A stretch of DNA of 64,000 nucleotides from the NCBI GenBank assembly GCA_021648725.1, contig JAKISF010000001.1:62001-126000 (forward strand). Direction: 5' to 3'. Position numbers and translations under genes: made by a program. The stretch comes from Bacteroidales bacterium. Its GTDB lineage: Bacteria; Bacteroidota; Bacteroidia; Bacteroidales; JAADGE01. Shown piece by piece: positions 9,245-19,988 of this stretch. The notes under the pieces were generated by a model. That model had not been told where the DNA came from. It did not search any database and saw only the letters and a program-made list of their open reading frames with translations. Positions within the stretch are counted from its first letter, which is position 1. Every line of letters starts with the position of its first letter.

Positions 9245-11359
9245 TTACAATTTTTTCTTTTTTTTCTCTTCCTCCCTTTTCTCTTCTTCTTTTTCTTTTT
9301 TTGCGTCTTCTTTTTGTTTTTTTAACCTTTCTATATTTCGTTTTCTTACTTTTTGAATTTCTTCTTCATATTCATCCGCAAATTCTCTTTTTCCGAATAT
9401 ATTCTCTACATCTTCATAATATATAACTTCATTTTCTAAGAGAAGTTCGGCAAGTTCATTCATTTTTTCTTTGTTGTCGCTTAATATTTTTTTTGCTTTT
9501 TGGTATTGTTCTTCAATCATTTTTTTAACTTCTTGATCTATTAATTCAGCAGTAATTTCACTATATGGTTTTTGAAATTGATATTCACCTCTGCCTGACG
9601 AATCATAAAAGCTGATGTTTCCTATCTTTTCACTCATTCCGAGGAAAGCAGTCATTGAATATGCTTGTTTTGTAACACGTTCTAAATCATTTAATGCACC
9701 GCTTGAAATTTTACTGAAAGTTAGTTCTTCGGAGGCTCTGCCTCCTAATGTTGAGCACATTTCGTCAAGAAGTTGTTCTTTTGTGGTAATTTGTCTTTCA
9801 TGCGGTTGATACCAAGCAGCACCTAATGCTTGACCTCTCGGAACAATTGTAATTTTTACCAAAGGATGTGCATATTCGAGCATCCAACTAACTGTTGCAT
9901 GACCTGCTTCGTGGTATGCAATTGTTTTTTTCTCTGTCGGAGTAATTATTTTGCTTTTTTTCTCAAGACCGCCTATAATTCTGTCAATCGCATCATGAAA
10001 GTCTTGATGTGCTACTTCTTCTTTATTTGTTCTTGCGGCAATTAATGCTGCTTCGTTACAAACATTAGCAATGTCAGCTCCTGAAAACCCGGGAGTTTGT
10101 CTGGATAATTTTTCAACATCAACATCTTTTCCGCATTTTATGGGTTTTAAATGAACTTTAAATATATCTTCTCTTTCTGTTAAATCCGGTAAATCAACAT
10201 GTATTTGTCTGTCGAACCTGCCGGCTCTCATTAATGCCGGGTCTAAAATGTCGGCTCGGTTTGTTGCAGCTATTATTATTACTCCTGTGTTTGTGTCAAA
10301 ACCGTCCATCTCTGTAAGGAGTTGATTGAGAGTGTTTTCCCTTTCGTCATTTCCTCCCATATTTAAACCTCTGCCTCTTGCTCTTCCTATTGCATCAATT
10401 TCGTCAATAAACACAATACATGGTGATTTTTGTTTTGCTTGTGCAAATAAATCTCGTACTCTTGAAGCTCCTACACCTACGAACATTTCAACAAAATCAG
10501 AACCTGATAATGAGAAGAACGGAACATTTGCTTCTCCGGCAACTGCTTTTGCCAATAATGTTTTACCGGTTCCGGGAGGTCCTACTAATAATGCACCTTT
10601 AGGTATTTTACCACCGAGTTTTGTATATTTATCAGGCTTTTTTAAGAAATCAACAATTTCCTGTACTTCAATTTTAGCTTCTTCGAGACCGGCAACATTT
10701 GTAAAGTTTACTTTAATTTTTGTTTTTTCGTTATCAAATAATTTTGCTTTTGATTTTCCTACATTGAAAATTCCGCCGCCTCCGCCGCCCATGCCTCCGC
10801 CCATTCTGCGGAAAATAAAAATCCATATAACAACAATAATTAACAGCGGAAATAACCATCCCATAAGTTCACCGAAAATATCAGTTCGTTCCTCATACTC
10901 TATCGGAAAATTAAATGAACTGTCTTTATTTTTAAATTTATTTATTCCATTAATAAAAACTTCAACTGAACCAATCATGAAATAATAATCAGGAGATTTT
11001 TGAGCCGTAAAAATCCCTTGTCCTCCCGAGGCAGGACGGTCGCTGAATTCGGAATCTCCTATGTATGTTTCATTAATAAAAATTTCAACTTTTTTGTTAT
11101 TTACTATGTTTATTCTTTCAATTGCTTGAGGTTTCGTAAGCATTTTTGTTTCAAATCTTAATTGACTGATTTTTACGGCAGTTTCTTGATTCGAAGCATA
11201 TTGTAAAATGAAGAATCCTATTGCAATTGCAATAAATATAAAAACTGTATTTTTATTTCCTTTTCCTTTAAAAAAGTTTCCGTTGTTTTCAGGCAATTTA
11301 CCTTTTTCAGGTTTTCTTTGTTGTGGCTTGTTGATATTATCTTTATGTTTGTCTGACAT
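9245..11359 (-). CDS. ftsH: ATP-dependent zinc metalloprotease FtsH
   Basis: 704 residues. Membrane helices lie at about 38-55 and 163-184 with a periplasmic domain between. A Gly-rich linker (187-196) leads to the AAA+ module: Walker A GPPGTGKT at 260-267 and Walker B IVFIDEID at 315-322. The zinc site HEAGH is at 483-487. The C-terminus is a highly charged Lys/Glu tail of about 50 residues. FtsH is a membrane-anchored hexamer that removes damaged membrane proteins and, in some bacteria, controls lipid enzymes. The rsfS gene ends 11 bases upstream and the DUF2007-like gene begins 29 bases downstream. Confidence 0.97.
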   Translation of the reverse strand: MSDKHKDNINKPQQRKPEKGKLPENNGNFFKGKGNKNTVFIFIAIAIGFFILQYASNQETAVKISQLRFETKMLTKPQAIERINIVNNKKVEIFINETYIGDSEFSDRPASGGQGIFTAQKSPDYYFMIGSVEVFINGINKFKNKDSSFNFPIEYEERTDIFGELMGWLFPLLIIVVIWIFIFRRMGGGMGGGGGGIFNVGKSKAKLFDNEKTKIKVNFTNVAGLEEAKIEVQEIVDFLKKPDKYTKLGGKIPKGALLVGPPGTGKTLLAKAVAGEANVPFFSLSGSDFVEMFVGVGASRVRDLFAQAKQKSPCIVFIDEIDAIGRARGRGLNMGGNDERENTLNQLLTEMDGFDTNTGVIIIAATNRADILDPALMRAGRFDRQIHVDLPDLTEREDIFKVHLKPIKCGKDVDVEKLSRQTPGFSGADIANVCNEAALIAARTNKEEVAHQDFHDAIDRIIGGLEKKSKIITPTEKKTIAYHEAGHATVSWMLEYAHPLVKITIVPRGQALGAAWYQPHERQITTKEQLLDEMCSTLGGRASEELTFSKISSGALNDLERVTKQAYSMTAFLGMSEKIGNISFYDSSGRGEYQFQKPYSEITAELIDQEVKKMIEEQYQKAKKILSDNKEKMNELAELLLENEVIYYEDVENIFGKREFADEYEEEIQKVRKRNIERLKKQKEDAKKEKEEEKREEEKKKKKL

Positions 11360-11370
11360 CTAATTCTTCT

Positions 11371-11745
11371 TTAATTTTCTATATTTGAATACTTTACTTC
11401 TATTTTATTTATTTCGGCATCTCCCCAAAGTTCTTCCAATTTATATGTTTCTCTGAATTCTTTTCGGAATATATGAACAATAACATCAAAATAATCTATT
11501 ATTATCCATTCTGCATTTTCTTTACCTTCGGTATGAATAGGTTTTTCTTTTGTGTTTTTTAAAACTGTCTTTTCAACAGAATCTGAAATTGCTTCTACTT
11601 GTTTTTGATTTTCTGCATCACAAATAATAAAAAAATCAGTAATGGCATTTTCTGTTCCCGAGAAGTTAATATTGACAATGTTATTTGCCATTTTTTCAAT
11701 CATCCCTTCTTTAATTGCTTCCAGTAGTTTTTGGGTATTGTTCAT
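11371..11745 (-). CDS. rsfS: Ribosome silencing factor RsfS
   Basis: 124 residues, the normal size of the RsfS/Iojap/C7orf30 family. The core has the family blocks DFFIICDAENQKQVEAISDSVE and EGKENAEWIIIDYFDVIVHIF. RsfS binds ribosomal protein L14 on the large subunit and blocks subunit joining during starvation. It is the first gene of the minus-strand cluster, with ftsH 11 bases downstream. A -7-like TAnnTTTG (TATATTTG) is present on the minus strand at 11845-11838, but no TTTG stands at the right distance upstream, so the promoter is not established. Confidence 0.92.
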   Translation of the reverse strand: MNNTQKLLEAIKEGMIEKMANNIVNINFSGTENAITDFFIICDAENQKQVEAISDSVEKTVLKNTKEKPIHTEGKENAEWIIIDYFDVIVHIFRKEFRETYKLEELWGDAEINKIEVKYSNIEN

Positions 11746-11866
11746 ATTTACGCTTGAATTTTTACAATAGTCTGCAAATTTAATTAATTTTATGCTATTG
11801 AAAATAATATTTTATACATTGTATTAAGCTTTACAATCAAATATAGTACAATTGAATGATAAATTA

Positions 11867-13006
11867 ATGAGAACAGTAAAAAATATTTTAATTGCTCCGG
11901 ATAAATTTAAATTTACTTTAACGGCAAATGAAGTTATTGACGCTGTATATCAGGGTTTACCAAGTTCGGAAAATAATTTTAATATTGTAAATTGTCCTCT
12001 TGCAGACGGAGGAGAGGGTACTTCTGACATTTTGGCTGATTATTTTAATGCTGACAAAATATGCATAAATGTTAATAATTCGTTATTCAAAAAAATTGAT
12101 GCATATTATTATTTTTCAAGGAAAAACAAAACTGCAATAATAGATTTATCAAGTGCATCAGGACTTCAGTTGTTAGATATAAAAGAGCAAAATCCTATGT
12201 TTACAAGTAGTTTCGGAACCGGAGAAATGATTCTTGATGCTTATGAAAAGGGAGCAAAGAAAATAATAGTAGGTTTAGGAGGAAGTTCGGTAAATGATAT
12301 GGGAATAGGTGCTGCAAATGCAATCGGTTATAGATTTTTGTCGAATAACGGATTTGAACTAAGACCAATCGGTAAAAATTTAATTAAAATATTTCAAATT
12401 GATGATTCAGGAGCTAAAATACCTTTTTATGAAATTGAGATTATTTCGTTATATGATGTTAAAAATCAACTATACGGAAAAAACGGTGCAGCATATACTT
12501 TTGCAGGACAAAAAGGAGCAAGTAAAGCCGAAATAAAAATTTTAGACAGAGGGTTATCACATTTATCCGATTTAATAAAAAAACAATTTAAAAAAGATTG
12601 TGCCATAGAGCAGGGGAGTGGTGCGGCTGGAGGATTCGGAGCAGGAAGTTATGCTTTTTTTAATGCAAAATTAAAACCCGGAAGCAAATCAATTTTTGAT
12701 TATCTGAAACTTGAAGAAAAAATAAAAAATTGTGATTTATTGATTACCGGGGAAGGAAAATTTGACAAACAAAGTTTACGAGGGAAAGTTACCGGAGAAT
12801 TGATTAAAACAGCAAATAAATATAAGAAACCGGTTGCGGTTATTTGCGGAATTTCAGAATTAGAAAGTTCTGATTCAGAATATGAGAATATTAAATTTTT
12901 TCCTTTGTTTAAAAAAGATGTTGATATTGAAACTGCAAAACAAAAATCTGTTGAATTAATTATTAAAAAAGTTGCGAATATTATTGAAGTGTATAATCTT
13001 GTTTGA
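11867..13006 (+). CDS. Glycerate kinase (GlxK/GarK family)
   Basis: 379 residues from the ATG at 11867; a TTG at 11852 would add five. Family blocks occur in order: APDKFKFTLTANEV at the N-terminus, ADGGEGTSDIL near 45, GLGGSSVNDMGIGAANAIGY near 130, GSGAAGGFGAG near 245, and LLITGEGKFDKQSLRGKVTGEL near 285. The enzyme phosphorylates D-glycerate, feeding serine or glyoxylate breakdown products into glycolysis. Class-II type kinases of this fold make 2-phosphoglycerate. No tartronate semialdehyde reductase gene is adjacent. It is divergent from rsfS and separated by 121 bases. Confidence 0.9.
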   Translation: MRTVKNILIAPDKFKFTLTANEVIDAVYQGLPSSENNFNIVNCPLADGGEGTSDILADYFNADKICINVNNSLFKKIDAYYYFSRKNKTAIIDLSSASGLQLLDIKEQNPMFTSSFGTGEMILDAYEKGAKKIIVGLGGSSVNDMGIGAANAIGYRFLSNNGFELRPIGKNLIKIFQIDDSGAKIPFYEIEIISLYDVKNQLYGKNGAAYTFAGQKGASKAEIKILDRGLSHLSDLIKKQFKKDCAIEQGSGAAGGFGAGSYAFFNAKLKPGSKSIFDYLKLEEKIKNCDLLITGEGKFDKQSLRGKVTGELIKTANKYKKPVAVICGISELESSDSEYENIKFFPLFKKDVDIETAKQKSVELIIKKVANIIEVYNLV

Positions 13007-13097
13007 TTTTTAAGTAAGCGTTTTGTTCTTATATTTGGGGAAAATAATATCCGAAACATTAAAAAAACTAATGGAATAATAAACATAAAATTAAACC

Positions 13098-14603
13098 ATG
13101 TTCACAAAAAACGATTTAAAACAATTTTCAGAAAAAGGAATAAGCAAAGAAACTGTTGAAAAACAAATTGAAAATTTCAAAAAAGGTTTTCCTTATGTTA
13201 ATATTGTCAAAGTCGCAACAATTAATGACGGAATTATTAAACTGAAAGATACTGATATTGAAAAATATATAAACCTATATAATAAAATATCAGACGATGA
13301 GAAAATCATAAAGTTTGTTCCGGCATCAGGTGCGGCAAGCAGAATGTTTAAACAGCTTTTTGAGTTTATGGAAGATGAAAATTCAAATATTGCAGAAAAA
13401 AAATATACACAGGTAAGTACTTTCTTTAAAGAAATTGAAAATTTTGCTTTTTATCAAGATTTAAAAGAAATTTGCGATGAAAATATTGATTCAATTACAA
13501 ATAATAAAAAAGTTTTATCTTGCTTGTTGAATGAAAAAGGTTTGAATTACGGCAATTTGCCGAAAGGCTTACTGAAATTTCATAAATACGGAAAAGAATC
13601 AAGAACACCTGCAGAAGAACATCTTGTTGAAGGTGCAAATTATGCAAATTCCGGCGGCAAAGTTAATGTTCATTTTACGGTTTCGCCCGAGCATCAAGAA
13701 AAATTTTATGAGCACATTATTTCTGTAATGAATAAATATGAAGAAAAATATAAAGTTAAATTTCAGATAAATTTCTCCGTTCAAAAAAACTCAACAGATA
13801 CAATTGCCGTTACACTTGAAAATGAACCTTTCAGAACAGAAGATAACTCAATTTTGTTTCGCCCGGGCGGACATGGTGCATTAATCGAGAATTTAAACGA
13901 TATTGATGCAGATATTATATTTGTTAAAAACATAGATAATGTTGTTCACGATAAGCTTAAAGGAGATACATTTATTTATAAAAAAGCACTTACCGGACTA
14001 TTAGTTAATATCAGGAATCAAGTTTTTGAACACATAGAAGTTCTTAATAATCAGGCAGATGATAATCTTATTGAAGAAATTGCAAGTTTCTTGGAAAGAA
14101 AACTGTTTATAAAACTTGATAACAAATTTAAAGACAGAACAAAAGAAGAGAAAACAACTTATCTTTTAAAGAAACTTAACAGACCTATAAGAGTTTGCGG
14201 AATGGTAAAAAATGAAGGAGAACCCGGCGGAGGTCCGTTTTTTGTTAAAAAAGACAGCGGTTCGGTTTCTTTACAAATAGTTGAAGGTGCTCAAATTGAC
14301 ATGGATAATCCCGAGAAAGCCAAAATTGCTAAAAACGCAACACATTTTAACCCCGTCGATTTAATTTTAAGTGTAAAAGATTATAAAGGAAACCTATTTG
14401 ATTTGAAAGAATATGTTGATTTTGCAACAGGATTTATCTCAGAAAAATCAAAAGACGGAAAAAAACTTAAAGCACAAGAATTACCCGGACTTTGGAACGG
14501 TGCAATGGCAAATTGGTTAACGGTATTTGTTGAAGTTCCTGTTTCAACTTTTAATCCCGTAAAAGTAGTTAATGATTTACTTAGAACTGCACATCAAGAA
14601 TAA
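13098..14603 (+). CDS. DUF4301 family protein
   Basis: 501 residues, soluble, recognised as the DUF4301 family found mainly in Bacteroidota. Visible features are the VPASGAASRMFKQL block near residue 75, which looks like the nucleotide-binding Gly/Arg loop of sugar-nucleotidyltransferase folds. A FRPGGHGALIENLN block lies near 255 and GEPGGGPFFV near 375. The GHGALIEN block resembles UDP-sugar pyrophosphorylases, so a nucleotidyltransferase activity is plausible but unproven. It lies 91 bases after glycerate kinase. A TATATTTG at 13030-13037 may be part of a promoter, but no TTTG is well spaced from it. Confidence 0.75.
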   Translation: MFTKNDLKQFSEKGISKETVEKQIENFKKGFPYVNIVKVATINDGIIKLKDTDIEKYINLYNKISDDEKIIKFVPASGAASRMFKQLFEFMEDENSNIAEKKYTQVSTFFKEIENFAFYQDLKEICDENIDSITNNKKVLSCLLNEKGLNYGNLPKGLLKFHKYGKESRTPAEEHLVEGANYANSGGKVNVHFTVSPEHQEKFYEHIISVMNKYEEKYKVKFQINFSVQKNSTDTIAVTLENEPFRTEDNSILFRPGGHGALIENLNDIDADIIFVKNIDNVVHDKLKGDTFIYKKALTGLLVNIRNQVFEHIEVLNNQADDNLIEEIASFLERKLFIKLDNKFKDRTKEEKTTYLLKKLNRPIRVCGMVKNEGEPGGGPFFVKKDSGSVSLQIVEGAQIDMDNPEKAKIAKNATHFNPVDLILSVKDYKGNLFDLKEYVDFATGFISEKSKDGKKLKAQELPGLWNGAMANWLTVFVEVPVSTFNPVKVVNDLLRTAHQE

Positions 14604-14696
14604 ATAATGATTATGTGTTGTATTCCGAATATTTTTTAGAATTAACATAGAAATTATTTGAAAATTCTTAATTTTGAGTTTCGTAAAAATAAAAAA

Positions 14697-16949
14697 ATGA
14701 AAAATACCGACTCAAAAAGCCATTTAAGAGGCGAATCAATATATTTAGATGATATACCGGAACTTCAAGGAACATTATACGGTTTAGTATTTGACTCTCC
14801 CGTTGCTCATGCCGAAAACCTGAGAATAGATTATTCAAAAGCTGAAAACTTAGACGGCGTTGTAAAAATATTTACTTATAAAGATATTCCGGGTAAAAAT
14901 CAAATAGGGGCAATTATTCAGGACGAACCTCTTTTTGCAGAAAACGAAGTCCATTTTACAGGACAACCGATTGCATTTATAGTTGCTGAAAGTGAGCGTA
15001 TTGCAAGAGATGCAAAAAAACTTATTGAATTTGATGCAGATGAACTCCCGGTAATAACCGACCCCAAAATTGCAAAAGAAAACGAAAGCTTTATAATCCC
15101 GCCTCGAACCTTTAAACTCGGAAACCTTCAAAAAGGAAAAGAAAAATCAAAATATATTATAAAAGGAACTTCCGAAACCGGAGGGCAAGAACATCTTTAT
15201 CTCGAAACGCAGGGTGCTTATGCAGTTCCCAAAGAAAACGGAAGTATCACGCTGTACTCTTCAACACAAGGAGCAACTTCTGTTCAAAAAATAACTTCCG
15301 AAATTCTAAATGTTTCAATGAATAAAATTGAGGTAGATGTTAACCGACTCGGCGGCGGTTTCGGCGGCAAAGAAGATCAAGCAACACCCTGGGCGGCAAT
15401 GGCATCACTTGCGGCATATATTTTACATAAACCCGTAAAAATAAGCTTGGCAAGACATGATGATATGAGAATGACCGGAAAACGACATCCTTATACTGCT
15501 GATTATGCAATAGGTTTATCGGAAGATTTAAAAATACAATTTTACGAAGTTGAATTTATACAAGACGGAGGAGCATCAGCTGATTTATCTCCGGCAATTA
15601 TGGAACGAACATTATTTCATGCTGCGGGAAGTTATTTTATTCCGAATACGGAAATAACAGTTTTCAGTTGCAGAACAAATACACTTCCCAACACGGCATT
15701 CAGAGGGTTCGGTGCTCCGCAGGCATTTTTTGCAATAGAATCGGCTGTGCAACAAGCTGCCGATGAAATAGGTGTGCCTGCACATAAAATTCAGCGTGCA
15801 AATTTGATTAAAGAAAATGATGAGTTTCCTTTCGGACAAATTGCAACACAAGCAGAAGCAATAAATTCTTGGAAAGCCGCCGATAAAATTTTTAATATTG
15901 ACCGGCAAATAAAAGAAGTTAAGAAATTTAACTCGGAAAATACAAAGTTCAAAAAAGGAATCTCAATTACACCGCTTTGTTTCGGTATTTCATTTACGAA
16001 TACTATGATGAATCATGCAAGAGCATTGGTACATATTTATCAAGACGGAAGTATTGGTATAAGTACGGGGGCAATTGAAATGGGGCAGGGGGTAAATACT
16101 AAAATGATACAAGTTGCTTCTCATATACTCGGTGTTTCAGTTAACAAAATTAAAATTGAAACAACAAACACGACAAGAGTTGCAAATACATCACCGACAG
16201 CAGCAAGTTCGGGTGCCGATCTTAACGGCAAGGCTGTGGAAGTTGCTTGTAATGAATTGCTTGTGAGATTAAAAGATGCAGCTGCCGAATTTTTGAACCT
16301 TACTTCAAGCGATGTTGAAATAAAAAATGACTTTGTTTTAAATAAGAATAAGAAAACTGATTTAGGTTGGAATAAACTCATCGAAGTTGCATTTGCAGGC
16401 AGAGTAAAACTTTCAGAAAAAGGGCATTATGCAACACCTGAAATTCATTTTGATAAAACAAAGGAAAAAGGGCATCCGTTTGCATATCATGTGTACGGAA
16501 CAGCAATAACTGTTGCAAAAATTGATACGATAAGAGGAATTTTTGATATTGAGTCTGTTGATATTGTTCATGATTTCGGGAAAAGTATGAATTTGCTGTT
16601 GGATAAAGGACAAATTGAAGGAGCATTAATTCAAGGCATCGGTTGGGTAACTATGGAAGAAATAAGATTTGACGAAAAAGGTCGCCTTTTATCAAATTCA
16701 CTTTCATCATATAAAGTTCCTGATATTAATTCTGTACCGAAATCTGTGAAAGTTGAAGCATTAGAAACAGAAGGACATAAACATGCAATTTTAAAATCAA
16801 AGGCTGTGGGTGAACCTCCGCTGATTTACGGGCAAGGAACTTATTTCGCTGTTTCGGATGCAATTAAAGCATATAATCCGAATTACAAAATTGATTTCAC
16901 TGCACCTATGACACATGAAAAAGTGCTGACAGGCTTGTATAAAGAATAA
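14697..16949 (+). CDS. xdhB: Xanthine dehydrogenase, molybdenum-binding subunit
   Basis: 750 residues from the ATG at 14697; a TTG at 14658 would add 13. It has the a/b hammerhead domain (about 10-120) followed by the molybdopterin domain. Active-site residues known from bovine xanthine oxidase are all present: Gln191 (bovine Q767), Glu226 in GGKE (E802), Arg304 in MERTLFH (R880), Arg336 in AFRGFGAPQ (R912) and the base Glu706 in AVGEPP (E1261). The E802 and R880 pair separates xanthine enzymes from aldehyde oxidases. It would oxidise hypoxanthine and xanthine to urate. The FeS/FAD subunit is neither upstream (DUF4301) nor downstream (uvrA, convergent), so this is an isolated subunit gene. 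Confidence 0.88.
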   Translation: MKNTDSKSHLRGESIYLDDIPELQGTLYGLVFDSPVAHAENLRIDYSKAENLDGVVKIFTYKDIPGKNQIGAIIQDEPLFAENEVHFTGQPIAFIVAESERIARDAKKLIEFDADELPVITDPKIAKENESFIIPPRTFKLGNLQKGKEKSKYIIKGTSETGGQEHLYLETQGAYAVPKENGSITLYSSTQGATSVQKITSEILNVSMNKIEVDVNRLGGGFGGKEDQATPWAAMASLAAYILHKPVKISLARHDDMRMTGKRHPYTADYAIGLSEDLKIQFYEVEFIQDGGASADLSPAIMERTLFHAAGSYFIPNTEITVFSCRTNTLPNTAFRGFGAPQAFFAIESAVQQAADEIGVPAHKIQRANLIKENDEFPFGQIATQAEAINSWKAADKIFNIDRQIKEVKKFNSENTKFKKGISITPLCFGISFTNTMMNHARALVHIYQDGSIGISTGAIEMGQGVNTKMIQVASHILGVSVNKIKIETTNTTRVANTSPTAASSGADLNGKAVEVACNELLVRLKDAAAEFLNLTSSDVEIKNDFVLNKNKKTDLGWNKLIEVAFAGRVKLSEKGHYATPEIHFDKTKEKGHPFAYHVYGTAITVAKIDTIRGIFDIESVDIVHDFGKSMNLLLDKGQIEGALIQGIGWVTMEEIRFDEKGRLLSNSLSSYKVPDINSVPKSVKVEALETEGHKHAILKSKAVGEPPLIYGQGTYFAVSDAIKAYNPNYKIDFTAPMTHEKVLTGLYKE

Positions 16950-16959
16950 TAAGTTGTTT

Positions 16960-19779
16960 TTATAACTTTTCTTTTAAATATTTTCCGGTATAGGATTTTT
17001 TTGATTTTATCAATTGCTCCGGAGTTCCTGCAAACAGCAGATATCCGCCTTTATCACCGCCTTCGGGACCTAAGTCAATAATATAATCTGCAGATTTTAT
17101 TACTTCTAAATTATGTTCAATTATTACTATAGAATGACCTCTGTCAAGAAGTGCATTAAAAGATTGCAAAAGTTTATTTATATCATGAAAATGCAAACCT
17201 GTTGTCGGCTCATCAAAAATAAACATTGTTTTTTTTAATGATTTTTCCTTGCTTAAAAACGAAGCGAGTTTTACTCTTTGACTTTCGCCGCCGCTTAATG
17301 TATTTGAAGATTGTCCTAATTTAACATATCCTAAACCTACATCAACCAGCGGTTTTATAAGTGTTGTAATCTTTTTTGTTTCATTATTCTCGGAGAAAAA
17401 CTCAAAAGCTTCATCAACAGTCAGTTCAAGAATATCAAATATTGATTTATCTTTAAACTTTACATCTAAAATATCATCTTTGAAACGCTTGCCTTTGCAC
17501 TCGTCGCAAACCAAATGAACATCTGCCATAAATTGCATTTCAACCGTAATCTCGCCTTCGCCTCTGCAATTCTCGCAACGTCCTCCGTCAATATTAAAAG
17601 AAAAATGAGCAGGTTTATAGCCGTTAATTGTTGATAATTGTTGAGATGCAAACAATTTTCTTATTTCATCAAATGCTTTTAAGTAAGTAACCGGATTAGA
17701 GCGAGATGATTTTCCTATCGGATTTTGATCAACAAAAATAATTTCTTTAATTTGTTTTATATTGCCTGTTATTTCTGAATAACTTCCGGGTTTTTTACCG
17801 AAATCATTCAAAATTCTGCTTAATGCCGGATATAAAATGTCACGTATTAAGGATGATTTTCCGGAACCGCTTACACCGGTTACAACAGTCATTGAATTTA
17901 AGGGAATTTTAATATCTATATTTTTCAGGTTATTATGAGTTGCACCTTTAAGTTCTATAAACTGTTTTGAAGTCCTTCTTTTTTTCGGAACAGGGACTTT
18001 TATTATATTTCTCAGATAATCAGAGGTTAAAGATTTGTTTGTTTTACCGTTTAATTTCATTAAATCTTTATAAGTTCCTTGGTAAACCAATTCTCCGCCG
18101 TTAGTTCCCGCCAAAGGTCCTATGTCAATTATATTGTCGGATGCTTTTATAATATCTTCATCGTGTTCAACAACAATTACCGTATTTCCTATATCTCGAA
18201 GTTGTTTCAAAACTTTAATCAATAAATCAGTGTCTTTCGGATGCAAACCTATGCTCGGTTCATCAAGAATATATAAAGAACCGACCAAACTGCTTCCCAA
18301 CGAACTTGCCAAATTTATTCTTTGAGATTCGCCTCCCGAAAGCGTTGAAGACAGTCTGTTCAATGTAAGATATGACAAACCTACATCGGATAAATATTGT
18401 AATCTGTTTTTTATTTCGGTTAATAATCTTTCGCCGGCATCTTTTTGGCTTTGGTTAAGACTTATATTATTAAAAAATGCAATTAGTTCATTTATAGGTA
18501 TATTCACTAATTCATGAATTGATTTGCCTCCTACTTTAATATAACTTGCTTCTTTTTTCAGCCTTGTTCCTTTACATTCATAACAAACTGTTTTGCCTCT
18601 GTACCTTGAAAGCATAACACGATATTGAATCTTTCTGCTCTTTTTTTCAATCATTTTAAAGAAAGCAAATAAACCTTTAAATTTACCTTTCCCGTACCAT
18701 AAAATATCTTTTTCATCTTGTGTTAATAAATAATAAGAGCGATGAATCGGGAAATTTAAATCTGATGCAATTTTTATAAATTCATCTTTATACCAACTCA
18801 TTTTTTCGCCTCTCCAACAAGCAACGGTTTCCTCATAAACAGATAAATTTTTGTTGGGAATAACTAAATCTTCATCAATTCCCATAGTTTTTCCGAAACC
18901 TTCACAAACAGGGCATGCACCCAAAGGATTATTAAAACTGAATGTATGAACGGTAGGAATTTCAAAAGTTATTCCGTCGGCTTCAAATTTATTTGAAAAA
19001 GTTTCTTTAATTGTTTTCTCTTTCCCGAAAACTTTTATAACGCACACACCTTTACCTTCAAAAAAAGAAGTTTGAACCGAGTCTGCAATTCTGCTTATGG
19101 TATCTTCATTATTTGATATTGAAATTCTGTCAATAACAATATATGCTTTTTTTGGTTTTGAAATTTTCGATTTATTTAACAATTCGTTAATTGCATAAAT
19201 CTCATTGTCAAATTCAACTCGTGAAAAACCTTGCTTTAATAAAATTTGAAGTTGCTGAGAACAGGTTCGTTGACTTACGACATACAAAGGTGCAAGAATA
19301 ATTGCTTTTGTATTTTTAGGATATTGATATAAATAATCAATAACATCAGTAACTGTATTTCTTTTTACTTTTTTTCCTGAAACAGGTGAAAATGTTTCTC
19401 CGGTTCTTGCATATAGCAGTTTTAAGTAATCATAAATTTCTGTTGAAGTTCCTACTGTTGAACGAGGGTTGCGCGTATTTACTTTTTGTTCAACAGCAAT
19501 TGCCGGCGGAATTCCTTTTATGTAATCAACTTCGGGCTTATTTAAACGTCCTAAAAATTGACGAGCATAAGATGATAAACTTTCAACATATCTTCTTTGT
19601 CCTTCGGCATATAATGTGTCAAATGCTAAAGATGACTTACCGGAACCGGACAAACCCGTGATAACGGTAAATTTATCTCTTTCGATTGTTAAATTTATAT
19701 TTTTTAAATTATGAACTCTTGCACCTTTTATTTCAATGTTTTCAGCAAAAAGTTTGTTATTTTTCTTTGTTTTTGACAT
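16960..19779 (-). CDS. uvrA: Excinuclease ABC subunit A
   Basis: 939 residues from the ATG at 19779; an upstream ATG at 19833 would add 18 residues that do not look like the family. Two ABC ATPase halves are present. The first Walker A is GLSGSGKSS at 42-50 with its LSGGESQRINLASSLG signature near 490. The second Walker A is GVSGSGKSS, with an LSGGESQRVKLASFL signature. Zinc-binding pairs CPVC/CYEC and CENC/CDEC are intact. UvrA with UvrB scans DNA for bulky damage. The gene converges on xdhB with 10 bases between stops. No LexA box is recognisable upstream. Confidence 0.95.
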   Translation of the reverse strand: MSKTKKNNKLFAENIEIKGARVHNLKNINLTIERDKFTVITGLSGSGKSSLAFDTLYAEGQRRYVESLSSYARQFLGRLNKPEVDYIKGIPPAIAVEQKVNTRNPRSTVGTSTEIYDYLKLLYARTGETFSPVSGKKVKRNTVTDVIDYLYQYPKNTKAIILAPLYVVSQRTCSQQLQILLKQGFSRVEFDNEIYAINELLNKSKISKPKKAYIVIDRISISNNEDTISRIADSVQTSFFEGKGVCVIKVFGKEKTIKETFSNKFEADGITFEIPTVHTFSFNNPLGACPVCEGFGKTMGIDEDLVIPNKNLSVYEETVACWRGEKMSWYKDEFIKIASDLNFPIHRSYYLLTQDEKDILWYGKGKFKGLFAFFKMIEKKSRKIQYRVMLSRYRGKTVCYECKGTRLKKEASYIKVGGKSIHELVNIPINELIAFFNNISLNQSQKDAGERLLTEIKNRLQYLSDVGLSYLTLNRLSSTLSGGESQRINLASSLGSSLVGSLYILDEPSIGLHPKDTDLLIKVLKQLRDIGNTVIVVEHDEDIIKASDNIIDIGPLAGTNGGELVYQGTYKDLMKLNGKTNKSLTSDYLRNIIKVPVPKKRRTSKQFIELKGATHNNLKNIDIKIPLNSMTVVTGVSGSGKSSLIRDILYPALSRILNDFGKKPGSYSEITGNIKQIKEIIFVDQNPIGKSSRSNPVTYLKAFDEIRKLFASQQLSTINGYKPAHFSFNIDGGRCENCRGEGEITVEMQFMADVHLVCDECKGKRFKDDILDVKFKDKSIFDILELTVDEAFEFFSENNETKKITTLIKPLVDVGLGYVKLGQSSNTLSGGESQRVKLASFLSKEKSLKKTMFIFDEPTTGLHFHDINKLLQSFNALLDRGHSIVIIEHNLEVIKSADYIIDLGPEGGDKGGYLLFAGTPEQLIKSKKSYTGKYLKEKL

Positions 19780-19988
19780 AATTTTGTCCGAGTTTTCGGC
19801 ATGAAAATTGTTTCTGAATATAATATGATGCAAATTTAGTTAATAGAATTAATCAAAAAATATTTTTTTTTTCATTTTTTTAAATGATATTTGCATTAAT
19901 CTTTTAATACCTAAGTTATTTTTAAAATTAAAACCTTTGCCTATAGCACAACTTTACTCTTATTATTTTTAAACTAAATAGGAGAGCT

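Noticed and set aside
10326-10985. 219-residue open frame antisense to ftsH
   Set aside because: It is the complement of the conserved AAA+ core. Its sequence has no domain and ftsH is certain.
14658-14696. TTG start for xdhB
   Set aside because: The 13 added residues are outside the family alignment and an ATG at 14697 precedes the hammerhead domain.
19780-19833. Upstream ATG start for uvrA
   Set aside because: The extra 18 residues are unlike UvrA N-termini; the ATG at 19779 gives the usual length.
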